A DNA stretch of 64,000 bases, taken from assembly GCF_017832355.1 (NCBI RefSeq), contig NZ_JAFIBY010000003.1:186001-250000 (forward strand), in the 5' to 3' direction. Position 1 is the stretch's first letter. Each line of letters starts with the position of its first letter. The notes below the pieces were generated by a model. That model saw only the letters and a program-made list of their open reading frames with translations. It was not told where the DNA came from and ran no database searches. This stretch comes from Serratia sp. PL17 (GTDB lineage: Bacteria > Pseudomonadota > Gammaproteobacteria > Enterobacterales > Enterobacteriaceae). Both the position numbers and the translations under genes were made by a program. Positions 24,571 to 33,132 of the stretch are shown piece after piece.

Positions 24571-25986
24571 ATGCACCCACGTTTACAGCAAGATCTTGAC
24601 CAGTTTCCACAAATACTCGAGCACACCCGCCAGTTGGCTGACAGCTTCCTGGCGGGGATTAAACAACGCCCGGTTTGCCCTCCGTTGGCTGCACAACAAT
24701 TGCAGCAAGGGGACGATCGGCTGGCAGAAAATGGCGACGGCGCGCTGGCGGCGTTGAACGACTTCTGGCTACGTTACGCGGATGGGCTTTCGGGCAGTGC
24801 CGGGCCACGTTACTTTGGCTTTGTCACCGGTGGCGCGACCCCGGCCGCATTGGCCGCGGATTGGCTGGTTAGCGCTATCGACCAGAATAGCCAATTGAGC
24901 CACGACACCGTGGCTGCAGCGATTGAATTGGCAACCATTGTGCAGCTCAAAACGTTGCTAGGCCTGCCCGAGGCATTTAACGGCAGTTTTGTTAGCGGCG
25001 CGACCATGGCGAACTTTGTCGGAATGGCCATCGGCCGCCAGTGGTTGGGACAACAGCGTGGGATTGATATCGCCGAACAAGGGCTGGCAGCATTAGGATC
25101 CATTCAGGTGTTATCGGCAAATGCGCACTCAAGCAGCGTGAAGGCACTCAGCATGCTCGGTATCGGTCGCGACGCGCTTAATATTATCGGCAGCCAGCCC
25201 CATTCTGAGGCTATCGACCCAGAAGCGCTGGAGCGCCATCTGGTTGCCAACCGTGGTGTGCCAACCATCGTGCTGGCCAGCGCCGGAACCGTCAATACCG
25301 TGACCTTCGACGATCTACCCCGCTTGTTGGCACTGCGTGAACGCTATCCATTCTGGCTGCATGTTGATGCTGCATTTGGCGGTGTCGCGGCCTGCTCACC
25401 GCAATATGCTCCTCGGCTTGCAGGCTGGGAACAGGCAGACTCCATCACCGTCGATGCACATAAATGGTTAAATGTCCCCTACGACAGTGCGATTCAATTC
25501 AGCCGTCATTTAGCGTTACAGATGCAGGTCTTTCAAAACCATTCTGCCTACCTGGAAGCACCGACGCTGCGGCCGGACAACTATCTGCACCTGACGCCAG
25601 AAAACTCGCGACGTTTCCGCGCATTGCCGCTGTGGATGGCGCTAAAAGCCTATGGCCGCAGTGGTATGCAAGATATGGTTGAGCGTAATGTGCAACTGGC
25701 GCAGCGATTGGGTGCAGAGCTGGACGCCAGCATGGGCTTCCAGCTGCTGGCACCGGTTAATCTGAACGTCGTGTGTTTTGCACTCAAGAACGTGGAGGGG
25801 GATGCGACTGCCGCACGCGATCGTTTTATCGCCCTACTCGACCGCCACGGTATCGTACGCTGCACCCCCACCCACTATAACGGGCAACCGGGGATCCGCG
25901 CAGCGCTGGTCAATTGGATGACGCAAGAGGCCGATATTCATCTTGCACTGGAGTCCATGGAACACTGTCGGCAAGCATTGGTCTGA
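24571..25986 (+). CDS. PLP-dependent group II amino acid decarboxylase
   Basis: A 471-residue protein of the aromatic-L-amino-acid/glutamate decarboxylase superfamily. WLHVDAAFGGVAACSP (about residues 261-276) holds the cofactor aspartate, and TVDAHKWLNVPYD (about residues 294-306) the Schiff-base lysine. Relatives decarboxylate aromatic amino acids, 2,4-diaminobutyrate or tyrosine; some act as aldehyde synthases. Substrate is not deducible. It has its own divergent LysR regulator, pointing to an inducible single-gene function. Confidence 0.82.
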   Translation: MHPRLQQDLDQFPQILEHTRQLADSFLAGIKQRPVCPPLAAQQLQQGDDRLAENGDGALAALNDFWLRYADGLSGSAGPRYFGFVTGGATPAALAADWLVSAIDQNSQLSHDTVAAAIELATIVQLKTLLGLPEAFNGSFVSGATMANFVGMAIGRQWLGQQRGIDIAEQGLAALGSIQVLSANAHSSSVKALSMLGIGRDALNIIGSQPHSEAIDPEALERHLVANRGVPTIVLASAGTVNTVTFDDLPRLLALRERYPFWLHVDAAFGGVAACSPQYAPRLAGWEQADSITVDAHKWLNVPYDSAIQFSRHLALQMQVFQNHSAYLEAPTLRPDNYLHLTPENSRRFRALPLWMALKAYGRSGMQDMVERNVQLAQRLGAELDASMGFQLLAPVNLNVVCFALKNVEGDATAARDRFIALLDRHGIVRCTPTHYNGQPGIRAALVNWMTQEADIHLALESMEHCRQALV

Positions 25987-26720
25987 AATTGAAACTCGCG
26001 GTGTGCTGATACGCACCGCGCTATTATTACCGCCAAAACCTGCCCTTTCCTGCCCTTGATAAGCGGCTCCCAGTCGGTAACACGAAAATAGTTCAGCAAA
26101 ACAAATTAATCACTCACTGACATTTTTCACATTTGCCGAAATAGCACGAATAGTCACATCAACCCTTTGTTATATCGTCAGTTTCTGTAACAAAAAAACG
26201 GATTAATGTTAACTCAATGTGATTATTGGATATCGCAAGTGATAAGAAATGAAAGAATTATCATTATCAAAAACAAAAGAATAAATGATAACATTATGAT
26301 AATATTATTAAAAATAAAAACACACGTAGTCGACGAAATGTAATTCGCCCAGGAAGTAAGCGAGAAAATGTTAAAAAAACAACACATGAATTTTTTTTAA
26401 GAATTTTCCTAGCAATCTAAAATTTCGTTTCGTGACATGATGGGCAGATTCAATGATAAAGATACCAGCAGGCACGCGGCTCAAGCACCAATTGACGTCA
26501 CACCCTCGTCGCGCCGATACCAGCAGATTATTCTGACTTAAGCTAAACTTATAGGTTCACAGTGTTAATTAGTTTAGAAAGAAAATATCGTTGAGTACCG
26601 TCGAATTTATTGATAGAACACTGCATATACGTGATTTTTTTGTTCCTTTTTTTTGCCATTTAGGCTTCAGGCTTTTTCTTTTTGTTACCGCGGTAAAACG
26701 GATTTAAGTGGGGGTGCGAT
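25987..26720. promoter_or_regulatory. Long AT-rich region upstream of rcsA
   Basis: More than 700 bases with no plausible gene. Long A/T runs dominate from about 26090 to 26400, typical of an H-NS-silenced promoter; E. coli rcsA is also H-NS-silenced (known). It contains the RcsAB box annotated separately. A short GCGGTGTGCTGATACGCACCGC hairpin-like stretch near 25998-26020 may end the decarboxylase transcript. Confidence 0.6.
26398..26411 (+). promoter_or_regulatory. RcsAB box
   Basis: TAAGAATTTTCCTA differs from the RcsAB box consensus TAAGAATATTCCTA at one position. It lies about 310 bases upstream of rcsA, implying positive autoregulation by the RcsA-RcsB heterodimer, as known in E. coli and Klebsiella. 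Confidence 0.8.
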
Positions 26721-27350
26721 ATGCCAACGATCATTATGGATTCATGCAGCTATACCAGATTAGGTTTAACAGACTACCTGACAACACACGGAGTAAAAAA
26801 ACGCCAAATTAATGCGATTAGCAATATTGACGACCTGCATGAAAAATGCAGCAAGTTGAAACCCAGTCTGGTCTTTATTAACGAAGACTGCTTCATACAT
26901 GAAGCCAATGCTACCGAACGTATAAAAGGGGTGATTTCACTGCACCCTGATACTTTATTCTTCATCTTCATGGCTATCACCAACGTACATTTTGACGATT
27001 ATTTATATGTTCGTAAAAATGTCATCATCTCGTCAAAATCAATAAAACCAGAGACTATGAATCAACTACTTAGTCACTATCTGGAGAGAAAAGCCCCTCG
27101 CTCGGAAAAAAGCTCATTCGACCAAACACCCGTGACGCTGAGCCAGACTGAGTCAAATATGTTACGCATGTGGATGTCAGGTCAGGGAACTATCCAGATA
27201 TCCGACCAGATGCAAATTAAAGCCAAGACCGTCTCTTCCCACAAGGGAAATATCAAGAGAAAAATTAAAACGCACAACAAGCAGATTATCTACCATGTTG
27301 TTCGTTTGACCGACACACTGACCAGCGGAATATTTGTCAATAGCCGCTAG
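26721..27350 (+). CDS. rcsA: Colanic acid/capsule co-regulator RcsA
   Basis: A 209-residue LuxR/FixJ-class regulator. The N-terminus ([29 protein letters not shown]) and the C-terminal helix-turn-helix ([20 protein letters not shown], about residues 144-163, then [22 protein letters not shown]) are nearly the E. coli RcsA sequence. RcsA binds RcsB and activates capsule and exopolysaccharide genes while repressing flagella; it is a Lon substrate. The receiver-like N-terminal domain lacks a phosphorylatable aspartate arrangement, as in known RcsA. dsrB follows on the other strand, as near E. coli rcsA. Confidence 0.95.
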   Translation: MPTIIMDSCSYTRLGLTDYLTTHGVKKRQINAISNIDDLHEKCSKLKPSLVFINEDCFIHEANATERIKGVISLHPDTLFFIFMAITNVHFDDYLYVRKNVIISSKSIKPETMNQLLSHYLERKAPRSEKSSFDQTPVTLSQTESNMLRMWMSGQGTIQISDQMQIKAKTVSSHKGNIKRKIKTHNKQIIYHVVRLTDTLTSGIFVNSR

Positions 27351-27584
27351 GCATAAAGCTTGTCGTATACTCTGCCAAACGTTGGTTTTAAATGTTGTTC
27401 AGGCAATTGTACTGAAAATCTCGCATTTAAATAACCTAAATACCTGCTCGCGACGACACGTTCGGCCGCGACGGGTATTCCCGCAGTAAAAATCCGTTTA
27501 TTAATGCCTCCCCGGAATCATCACCCTCCGAAAACCTTGCAAATTAAATTAATGCACTAAGAAGTATCGCGTTTTGCGAAACAA

Positions 27585-27785
27585 TCAATTGGATTCGGCC
27601 TGACGCAATTCAACGAAGGTGCCATCTCGGCTATCAATCTCGTTAAAGAACCACACACCCGCGGGGTAATCCTCCAAAGAGACCAGATACATGACACCTT
27701 CATTAAACTCTTCTACCGCCAGGATCACGCCTTCACGCCGCTGTTTACCGTCAGTCTTTACCGAGACCAGATCGTTAACTTTCAT
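27585..27785 (-). CDS. dsrB: DsrB family small protein
   Basis: A 66-residue protein starting [13 protein letters not shown], with [31 protein letters not shown], very like E. coli DsrB (62 residues), an SH3-like small protein encoded next to rcsA. Function unknown. It is convergent with rcsA. Confidence 0.93.
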   Translation of the reverse strand: MKVNDLVSVKTDGKQRREGVILAVEEFNEGVMYLVSLEDYPAGVWFFNEIDSRDGTFVELRQAESN

Positions 27786-28036
27786 GCCTTACCCCATCAT
27801 TTATCATTGATGTCAGTGTATTACAGAATGAGGTGGGAAGAATACCCGTACACCGTCAGTTAATCTGCTGTTCATCTGCGTAGTGTCTTCCTAAAGCGTA
27901 GCAGGCGAGCGTGCGAGCGGCTTTTCACTTTCTTAACGTTTTGCCCGCAGAATCTTAAGCCCGCAACCGGTAGTCTGTTCCTCGGTGCTTCCCCCCAGAG
28001 AAGTACCAGCAAATGAAGAAGTAACAAGGAACTTTT
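27786..28036 (+). ncRNA. Candidate small RNA ahead of an orphan terminator
   Basis: This 250-base stretch has no convincing ORF, and the genes on both sides (dsrB, csp) are on the minus strand, yet it ends in a strong plus-strand terminator. A plus-strand untranslated transcript is the simplest reading. The 5' end is not determined; the real RNA may be only the last 80-150 bases. In E. coli the DsrA small RNA is encoded in the same rcsA-dsrB neighbourhood, but no DsrA-like sequence was recognised here. Confidence 0.3.
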
Positions 28037-28062
28037 GCCCGCAGACTTGCGGGCATTTTTTT
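28037..28062 (+). terminator. Orphan intrinsic terminator, plus strand
   Basis: GCCCGCA-GACT-TGCGGGC followed by A and seven T residues: a perfect seven-pair GC-rich stem with a U-tract. On the minus strand no T-run follows, so it works only rightward, where no gene precedes it. Confidence 0.85.
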
Positions 28063-28084
28063 GCCTGCGACAAATTACAGACAC

Positions 28085-28110
28085 AAAAAAACCCGCCTTG
28101 GCGGGTTTTT
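28085..28110 (-). terminator. Terminator of the cold-shock gene
   Basis: CCCGCCTTGGCGGG flanked by A-run on the left and T-run on the right, so it can end transcription in both directions. It starts 21 bases after the csp stop codon. Confidence 0.85.
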
Positions 28111-28130
28111 ATTAATCAGCAAGAGGCCGA

Positions 28131-28343
28131 TTAGATAGCGGTAACGTTAGCCGCTGACGGACCTTTAGCACCGTTCTCGATAGAGAACTGTACGTTCTGG
28201 CCTTCAGCCAGGGTCTTGAAGCCTTGATCCTGGATAGCAGAGAAGTGTACGAACACGTCTTTGCTGCCGTCTGCTGGAGTGATGAAACCAAAACCTTTAG
28301 ACTCGTTGAACCACTTCACTTGACCTTTGATCATGTTAGACAT
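28131..28343 (-). CDS. CspA-family cold-shock protein
   Basis: A 70-residue OB-fold protein with RNP1 KGFGFITP and RNP2 VFVHFSAI, binding single-stranded RNA/DNA. The start [12 protein letters not shown] at 28343 follows AAGGA seven bases upstream; a start five codons earlier would overlap that site. By eye it is close to E. coli CspA/CspB/CspG; the symbol is left open. A gene-free stretch of 284 bases lies upstream (28344-28627), long enough for the extended 5' leader that makes csp messengers cold-responsive. Confidence 0.93.
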   Translation of the reverse strand: MSNMIKGQVKWFNESKGFGFITPADGSKDVFVHFSAIQDQGFKTLAEGQNVQFSIENGAKGPSAANVTAI

Positions 28344-28627
28344 GTCTAATTCCTTCAATATTAAATTTACGCCACCATGGGCAAGATATAGCCGGTCATC
28401 AGTTACTTATGGAGGCACTAGAAAGGAAATTCGTCAGAGAAGAGCTATCTAGGATAACGCTTTAAATTTGAACTACTTTACTCAAAATGTCGTGCATAAA
28501 TAGGTCTGTACCACAGGCCGAGAAGCATTAACTCATGATGGGACTTTAATAGCAACTCTTTTTGTTAGCCCCTTTGTGGAAACGGGGCTAAACGCACAGG
28601 ATTCAGTCCATTTTGCTTAATTTATCG

Positions 28628-29494
28628 TCATTTCTGACGGTGTTTTCCGAATAACGGCGGCAATGCAAAGCCGCAAAACTTGCAAAATGAGGCCTCTTTC
28701 TCATGGCCACCCCGTTGACATTGTTCACAATTCCGCCTTTCACGGTTGCGTTGCAGCTCCTGTGACATGTAGGCCGTCAGAATGCCTGTCGGTACCGCGA
28801 TAATCGAATACCCCAACAGGATAAGCACCGAGGTCAATAAGCGCCCCACCGGCGTATGGGGAACGATATCACCGTACCCTACCGTGGTCAGCGTGACGAC
28901 AGCCCAATACACGGCGGCCGCCAGGCTGGTAAAACCACCGGTGCCGCCCTCAACGGCATACATGAGGCCACCAAACACGCACAGCACCACGGCGACAAAA
29001 CCAAAAAACATCGCCAACTTATGACGCGCCAGCTTAATGCTGCGCCAAATCATCCCCATCTCGCTCATGTAACGCAGAAGCTTCAGGACCCGCAGCACAC
29101 GCAGTATACGCATAACGCGCAACAGCATCACAAACTCGACCGTCATATGTGGGAACAGCCAAATGATGTACAACGGCAGTACCGTCAGTAAGTCAACTGC
29201 GCCAAAAAAGCTGAAGGCATAGTGTTGCTCGCGCGGTGTGCACCACAGCCGTAACAGATACTCGAGCGTAAAAATGAAGGTAAAAACCACCTCAGCCCAG
29301 AAGAAAAGATAAATGGCTTCCTGGCCAGGAAAATACAAGGCACTGCCACCCGGTTCAAGAAACAACAGAACAACGCTGAGTAATGCGGTGCAGACCCAAA
29401 ACGTTTCCATTCTTCGGCCAGAACGGAAATGATTGTCGAAAAGCAGCCGATAGCTGCGTTGGCGCCAGCCGAGCGCCGGGGTGTCAATGGTCAT
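28628..29494 (-). CDS. Voltage-gated-type potassium/ion channel with C-terminal zinc-ribbon motif
   Basis: A 288-residue six-segment channel. The arginine-rich S4-like segment LRVMRILRVLRVLKLLR lies mid-protein, and the selectivity filter TTVGYGDIVP with the P-loop is near residue 200. The C-terminus carries CEQCQRGGHEKEASFCKFCG, a CxxC-x11-CxxC zinc-ribbon-like motif, which suggests metal or redox sensing. The start at 29494 (MTIDTPALGWRQ) suits homologues; the longer frame to 29569 adds an unlikely tail. It stands alone. Confidence 0.85.
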   Translation of the reverse strand: MTIDTPALGWRQRSYRLLFDNHFRSGRRMETFWVCTALLSVVLLFLEPGGSALYFPGQEAIYLFFWAEVVFTFIFTLEYLLRLWCTPREQHYAFSFFGAVDLLTVLPLYIIWLFPHMTVEFVMLLRVMRILRVLRVLKLLRYMSEMGMIWRSIKLARHKLAMFFGFVAVVLCVFGGLMYAVEGGTGGFTSLAAAVYWAVVTLTTVGYGDIVPHTPVGRLLTSVLILLGYSIIAVPTGILTAYMSQELQRNRERRNCEQCQRGGHEKEASFCKFCGFALPPLFGKHRQK

Positions 29495-29645
29495 AGCCCA
29501 ATGTCTTATAAAGAGAAGTTGCTCATATACTAGACCCGAACCTGAGCACAGCCAAATCCCCAACGCCAACAGGCGTTACAAATGATAGTAATTCTCGTCT
29601 CGCTGTTTTATAGTTGCGCTGCGTAACTATAAAGGGAGATCGACC

Positions 29646-30014
29646 ATGCTGAGATGGCCTACGCTTGCAGCCTCTTGCTGCAGCGCTCTGTTGATACTGA
29701 GCGCCCCAGCCCTGGCGCTGGACCTGTCTTATACCGCTCCGGAGCCGAGCATCACACCGGCACCTGCTCCGCAAGCTGCACTTGGCCCGGCAAAAAAAAC
29801 AGGTAAACCGCCTGTGGTCTGGTCAGAGTCAGAAGACAAAACCGGTTTTCGCCTTGATATGGAGTGTGACCACCCTGGCTGCAGTCGCCAACGCCCCAAG
29901 GTGTATTCAGGCATTAACGGGCCGGTGAAAAAAACCGATCGCCGCCGTCAGTCAGATCCCTACTCCACCAATCAGGATCCCGATTACAGCGTAAACATGG
30001 GTTATCAGTGGTAA
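29646..30014 (+). CDS. Exported hypothetical protein (122 residues)
   Basis: Signal peptide of about 24 residues (CCSALLILSAPALA), then a proline-rich linker (PEPSITPAPAPQA), two cysteines in MECDHPGCSRQRPKVY that may form a disulfide, and a basic, polar end closing YSVNMGYQW, like the aromatic C-terminus of outer-membrane proteins. GGGAGATCGACC precedes the ATG. I do not recognise the family. Likely periplasmic or envelope-associated. Confidence 0.7.
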   Translation: MLRWPTLAASCCSALLILSAPALALDLSYTAPEPSITPAPAPQAALGPAKKTGKPPVVWSESEDKTGFRLDMECDHPGCSRQRPKVYSGINGPVKKTDRRRQSDPYSTNQDPDYSVNMGYQW

Positions 30015-30126
30015 CTGCGCTTTAAGAGTTACCCTATATCTGCGGCAGCACAGGGTTCATACAATGCGCTTGTGTTCACCACTTCTCCTGGTGCTGAGCA
30101 CAACAAGCTGTGTTGCAATTTTTTAT

Positions 30127-30151
30127 GCGCCTCCCTATAGGCGCTTTTTTT
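30127..30151 (+). terminator. Intrinsic terminator
   Basis: GCGCCT-CCCTAT-AGGCGC followed by seven T residues, 113 bases after the exported-protein gene. Confidence 0.85.
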
Positions 30152-30262
30152 ATGCCTATATATCAGTCACCTGTAGCCTTACAGAATGGTCTCATTGCGC
30201 CATAACGTGATTACTGTCACAAATAGCCGCTCCTTAGCCACGCTATATTGGAGATTGGCCAG

Positions 30263-30379
30263 ATGGCGACTGAATATCTATCTTTGCTGGCGGTGTTAGC
30301 CGGCATCGCAGGGTTCGCACTGTATAAGCACTTTAAATCACAGAAGAAAAACACCCTGCTGCGTCCGCACGATCGTTGA
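30263..30379 (+). CDS. Small single-pass membrane protein (38 residues)
   Basis: ATG at 30263 has GGAG eight bases upstream and opens 38 codons to TGA at 30377. The product starts MATEYLSLLAVLAGIAGFALY, one hydrophobic helix, followed by a basic tail (KHFKSQKKN). This is the typical form of a bacterial small inner-membrane regulator protein. Family not recognised. It is followed at 30386-30420 by GAGGCAGGG/CCCTGCCTC, a likely terminator hairpin. Confidence 0.6.
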   Translation: MATEYLSLLAVLAGIAGFALYKHFKSQKKNTLLRPHDR

Positions 30380-30523
30380 CGGACGCGCTCCTGAGGCAGG
30401 GTCTCCCTACCCTGCCTCAGGCCACAGAATTGCACCCTGTCATTTTTTTATCACAAAATTGTCACAATATGGCCATATGATGGTTGCGATTATCCGTACT
30501 GGCTTAACACCAAGGATTTCGTT

Positions 30524-30733
30524 ATGACCACCATCAAAGCAACAAACCACCAGGAAGCAGAAAAGCTGATCCGTTACGGCACAGCCAAAAAAATTGAACT
30601 GGCTTATGACATCGACAGTGATGATTTTTTCCAGCTCGCCAGCCTGTGGTGCGATAGAGGCGCAAAAATCTCCAAAGGGAAAGAGCATTTTATCGTGTCG
30701 TTGAAAGGTTTCCGTATCCCTCCGAACGATTAA
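30524..30733 (+). CDS. Small conserved-looking protein (69 residues), function unknown
   Basis: Starts MTTIKATNHQEAEKLIRYG with AAGGA ten bases upstream. Charged, mixed alpha/beta, no signal or membrane segment; ends FIVSLKGFRIPPND. I do not recognise it. Single gene between two terminator-like regions. Confidence 0.65.
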   Translation: MTTIKATNHQEAEKLIRYGTAKKIELAYDIDSDDFFQLASLWCDRGAKISKGKEHFIVSLKGFRIPPND

Positions 30734-30892
30734 TCCCCCTGCCGCCCCTGCGGCGGCGCCCCTTTTCCCCCGTGTTAAACCGCTCAATGCGCTACATCCC
30801 CTCTTCGGCATTTCTGTAAGATAAACATGAATTACAGCAGGCGGTTACCTACACTGGTTACTGCACCTGAACGCCAACTGAGGAGAACCACC

Positions 30893-31900
30893 ATGTCAGC
30901 CAACCCACAGCTGCCCAGCACCATGAAAGCCATCGAAATCAGCCAGCCAGGTGAACCCGAGGTTTTAGCTGTCGTCCAACGGCCACTCCCGGTCCTGCAA
31001 CAGGGGGAGATCCTGGTGAAAGTCGCCGCCGCCGGGGTTAACCGTCCTGACGTCCTGCAACGCCGCGGCCAATACGCGCCACCGCCTGGCGCCTCCGATA
31101 TTCCTGGTCTGGAGATCGCAGGTACTGTGGTCGCCACCGGCGTTGGAGTACAAAATTACGCCATTGGCGATAACGTTTGTGCCCTGATTGCCGGCGGTGG
31201 GTATGCAGAATATTGCAAGGTACATGAAACCAACGTGCTGCCGGTACCGCAGGGCTTCAGTTTGATAGAGGCCGCAGCCATCCCAGAAACTTTCTTTACC
31301 GTTTGGGTCAATGTGTTCCAACGTGGCCACCTGAAGGCCGGTGAGACCGTATTGATTCATGGCGGTACGTCGGGCATTGGCACTGTCGCCACCTTGCTGG
31401 CGAAAGCTTTCTGCGCCCGAGTGATCACCACCGTCGGCTCGGAAGAAAAACGCCAGGCGAGTCTGGCATTGGGCGCAGATGTGTCGATCAACTACCGCAG
31501 CGAAGATTTTGTTGAACAAACAAGACTCGCCACAGACGGCAAGGGAGCAGACGTCATTGTCGATCTGATCGCCGGGGACTATGTGGCGAAAAACTACCAG
31601 GCGGCAGCGATGGATGGCCGCATTGTGCAAATCGGCACCCAGAATGGCGTGGTTAAGGAACTGAACCTGATGCCGTTGCTGATTAAGCGTCTGACCCACA
31701 CGGGCTCGACCCTGCGCGCACGTAGCGTAGAGGACAAAGCGCAGATTGCCGCCGATTTACAGCAAAAAGTTTGGCCACTGCTGGAGCGCGGGGCGTTGAA
31801 ACCGCAGATATTTAAAACCTTCCCATTGGAACAAGCGGCACAAGCCCATGCGCTGATGGAATCCAGCCAGCATATTGGGAAAATTATGCTGACGCTCTAG
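30893..31900 (+). CDS. NAD(P)H:quinone oxidoreductase, PIG3/Qor-type MDR
   Basis: A 335-residue medium-chain dehydrogenase lacking the zinc ligands of alcohol dehydrogenases. AAGVNRPDVLQRRGQY (about residues 44-59) and HGGTSGIGTVATLLAK (about residues 152-167; NADPH-binding loop) are as in the p53-induced PIG3 quinone reductase subfamily. It reduces quinones, often one electron at a time. The start at 30893 follows GAGGAGAACCACC; the longer frame from 30827 is unconserved. Confidence 0.88.
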   Translation: MSANPQLPSTMKAIEISQPGEPEVLAVVQRPLPVLQQGEILVKVAAAGVNRPDVLQRRGQYAPPPGASDIPGLEIAGTVVATGVGVQNYAIGDNVCALIAGGGYAEYCKVHETNVLPVPQGFSLIEAAAIPETFFTVWVNVFQRGHLKAGETVLIHGGTSGIGTVATLLAKAFCARVITTVGSEEKRQASLALGADVSINYRSEDFVEQTRLATDGKGADVIVDLIAGDYVAKNYQAAAMDGRIVQIGTQNGVVKELNLMPLLIKRLTHTGSTLRARSVEDKAQIAADLQQKVWPLLERGALKPQIFKTFPLEQAAQAHALMESSQHIGKIMLTL

Positions 31901-31908
31901 AGTACAAC

Positions 31909-31932
31909 ACCCCGCAGTCCGCGCTGCGGGGT
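31909..31932. terminator. Hairpin between convergent genes
   Basis: ACCCCGCAG at 31909-31917 pairs with CTGCGGGGT at 31924-31932 around TCCGCG. No U-tract on the plus strand. It separates the quinone reductase and the convergent phosphatase gene. Confidence 0.6.
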
Positions 31933-31944
31933 AAACCTGAAACG

Positions 31945-33024
31945 TCAAGCGCCGGGCGTATGCACATCGTCAGGCGTAGAGCCGGTATTGGCCAACTTCT
32001 CTTGTGCCAACGCTTCATCTTCGCTGTCTTTCTCCAGGCTTTCCTGCTGCTCCCCCTGTTTTGGCGAATACACCAGTTCTACCAAAATCGGGAAATGATC
32101 CGATCCTACATGGGGTAAACGACGCAGCGCACCCAGCACAAAATCATCACTGTGGAACACGTGATCCAACGGCCAACGCAGGAACGGATAGCCTGCATGG
32201 AAGGTGCTGAACATACCTCGGCCACGGCGCGGGTCCAACAAACCGCTGACTTTGAGGAACAGCCGAGTGGTAGTCGACCACGCCACATCATTGAGATCGC
32301 CGGTCACAATGACCGGATACGTCGATTTGTCCACACTTTTGCCCACCATCACCAACTCGGCATCGCGATCTTCTGACTCTTCATTTTCTGTCGGGCTTGG
32401 TGGCATCGGATGCACACAGTGCAAGCGTACCTGCGGCCCCTGCGGCAAATGCACCATCATGTGCATCGACGGGATCTGCTCATCCACCAGGTACTGAATT
32501 TGGGCGTCGCTAAGTTTCAGCCGTGAATAGACATGCATACCGTACAGATTATCCAGCGGGCATTTCAGCGTGTACGGGTAGTCTTGTTCCAGCACCGACA
32601 GTTGTTGCTCCCACCAGTTGTCGGTTTCTACAGCGACCAGCACATCCGGTCGCTCGGTAGCCACCAACGCCAACAGTTTTTCAGCCTGGCGATTAGGGGT
32701 TAACACATTTGATACCAAAATGCGGATACGTGGCTTCTTCTGATAACCGGTAAAGTCCAGCACCTGGGGTTTGCTCAACGGGGTATAAGGGTAAATCCAT
32801 GCGGCCTGATACAGGGCACAGGCCAGGTTTACCGTCATCATGCCCCACACCCAAGGTGACAAGGGCACAAACAGCAAATTAAGCAACAACACCAATAGGG
32901 AAAGCACCAGTATTTGCAGGCGGGGAAAATCCCACACCCGAATCCACCAGGCTGCCTGCTTCGACAGTGGCGCAATGGTCACCAGCGCCAGCAAAAGCGT
33001 CAGTATGGCGGTAATCCCTGTCAC
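31945..33024 (-). CDS. Membrane-anchored endonuclease/exonuclease/phosphatase family protein
   Basis: A 359-residue protein. Three hydrophobic segments fill the first 85 residues, followed by a cytoplasmic or periplasmic EEP domain with VAVETDNWW, TGDLNDVAWS, LDHVFHSDDF and GSDHFPI, which carry the metal-binding Glu/Asp/Asn and catalytic His. The last 30 residues are acidic and low in complexity. Similar proteins (YafD-like) are of unknown substrate: DNA, phospholipid or inositol phosphates are all possible. Confidence 0.82.
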   Translation of the reverse strand: MTGITAILTLLLALVTIAPLSKQAAWWIRVWDFPRLQILVLSLLVLLLNLLFVPLSPWVWGMMTVNLACALYQAAWIYPYTPLSKPQVLDFTGYQKKPRIRILVSNVLTPNRQAEKLLALVATERPDVLVAVETDNWWEQQLSVLEQDYPYTLKCPLDNLYGMHVYSRLKLSDAQIQYLVDEQIPSMHMMVHLPQGPQVRLHCVHPMPPSPTENEESEDRDAELVMVGKSVDKSTYPVIVTGDLNDVAWSTTTRLFLKVSGLLDPRRGRGMFSTFHAGYPFLRWPLDHVFHSDDFVLGALRRLPHVGSDHFPILVELVYSPKQGEQQESLEKDSEDEALAQEKLANTGSTPDDVHTPGA

Positions 33025-33132
33025 GTTTAATTCCTCATCATCGGCGTGGCCTGTCGGAATGACGGCCTTCTGACTGCCACATCAAGCGGCAGCCAAAGAT
33101 TGCCATAAAAAACGCCTGCCCCGCCAGCCAGC

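Noticed and set aside
27872-28084. 70-codon minus-strand frame near the orphan terminator
   Set aside because: Basic, low-complexity translation, no ribosome binding site, crosses the terminator hairpin.
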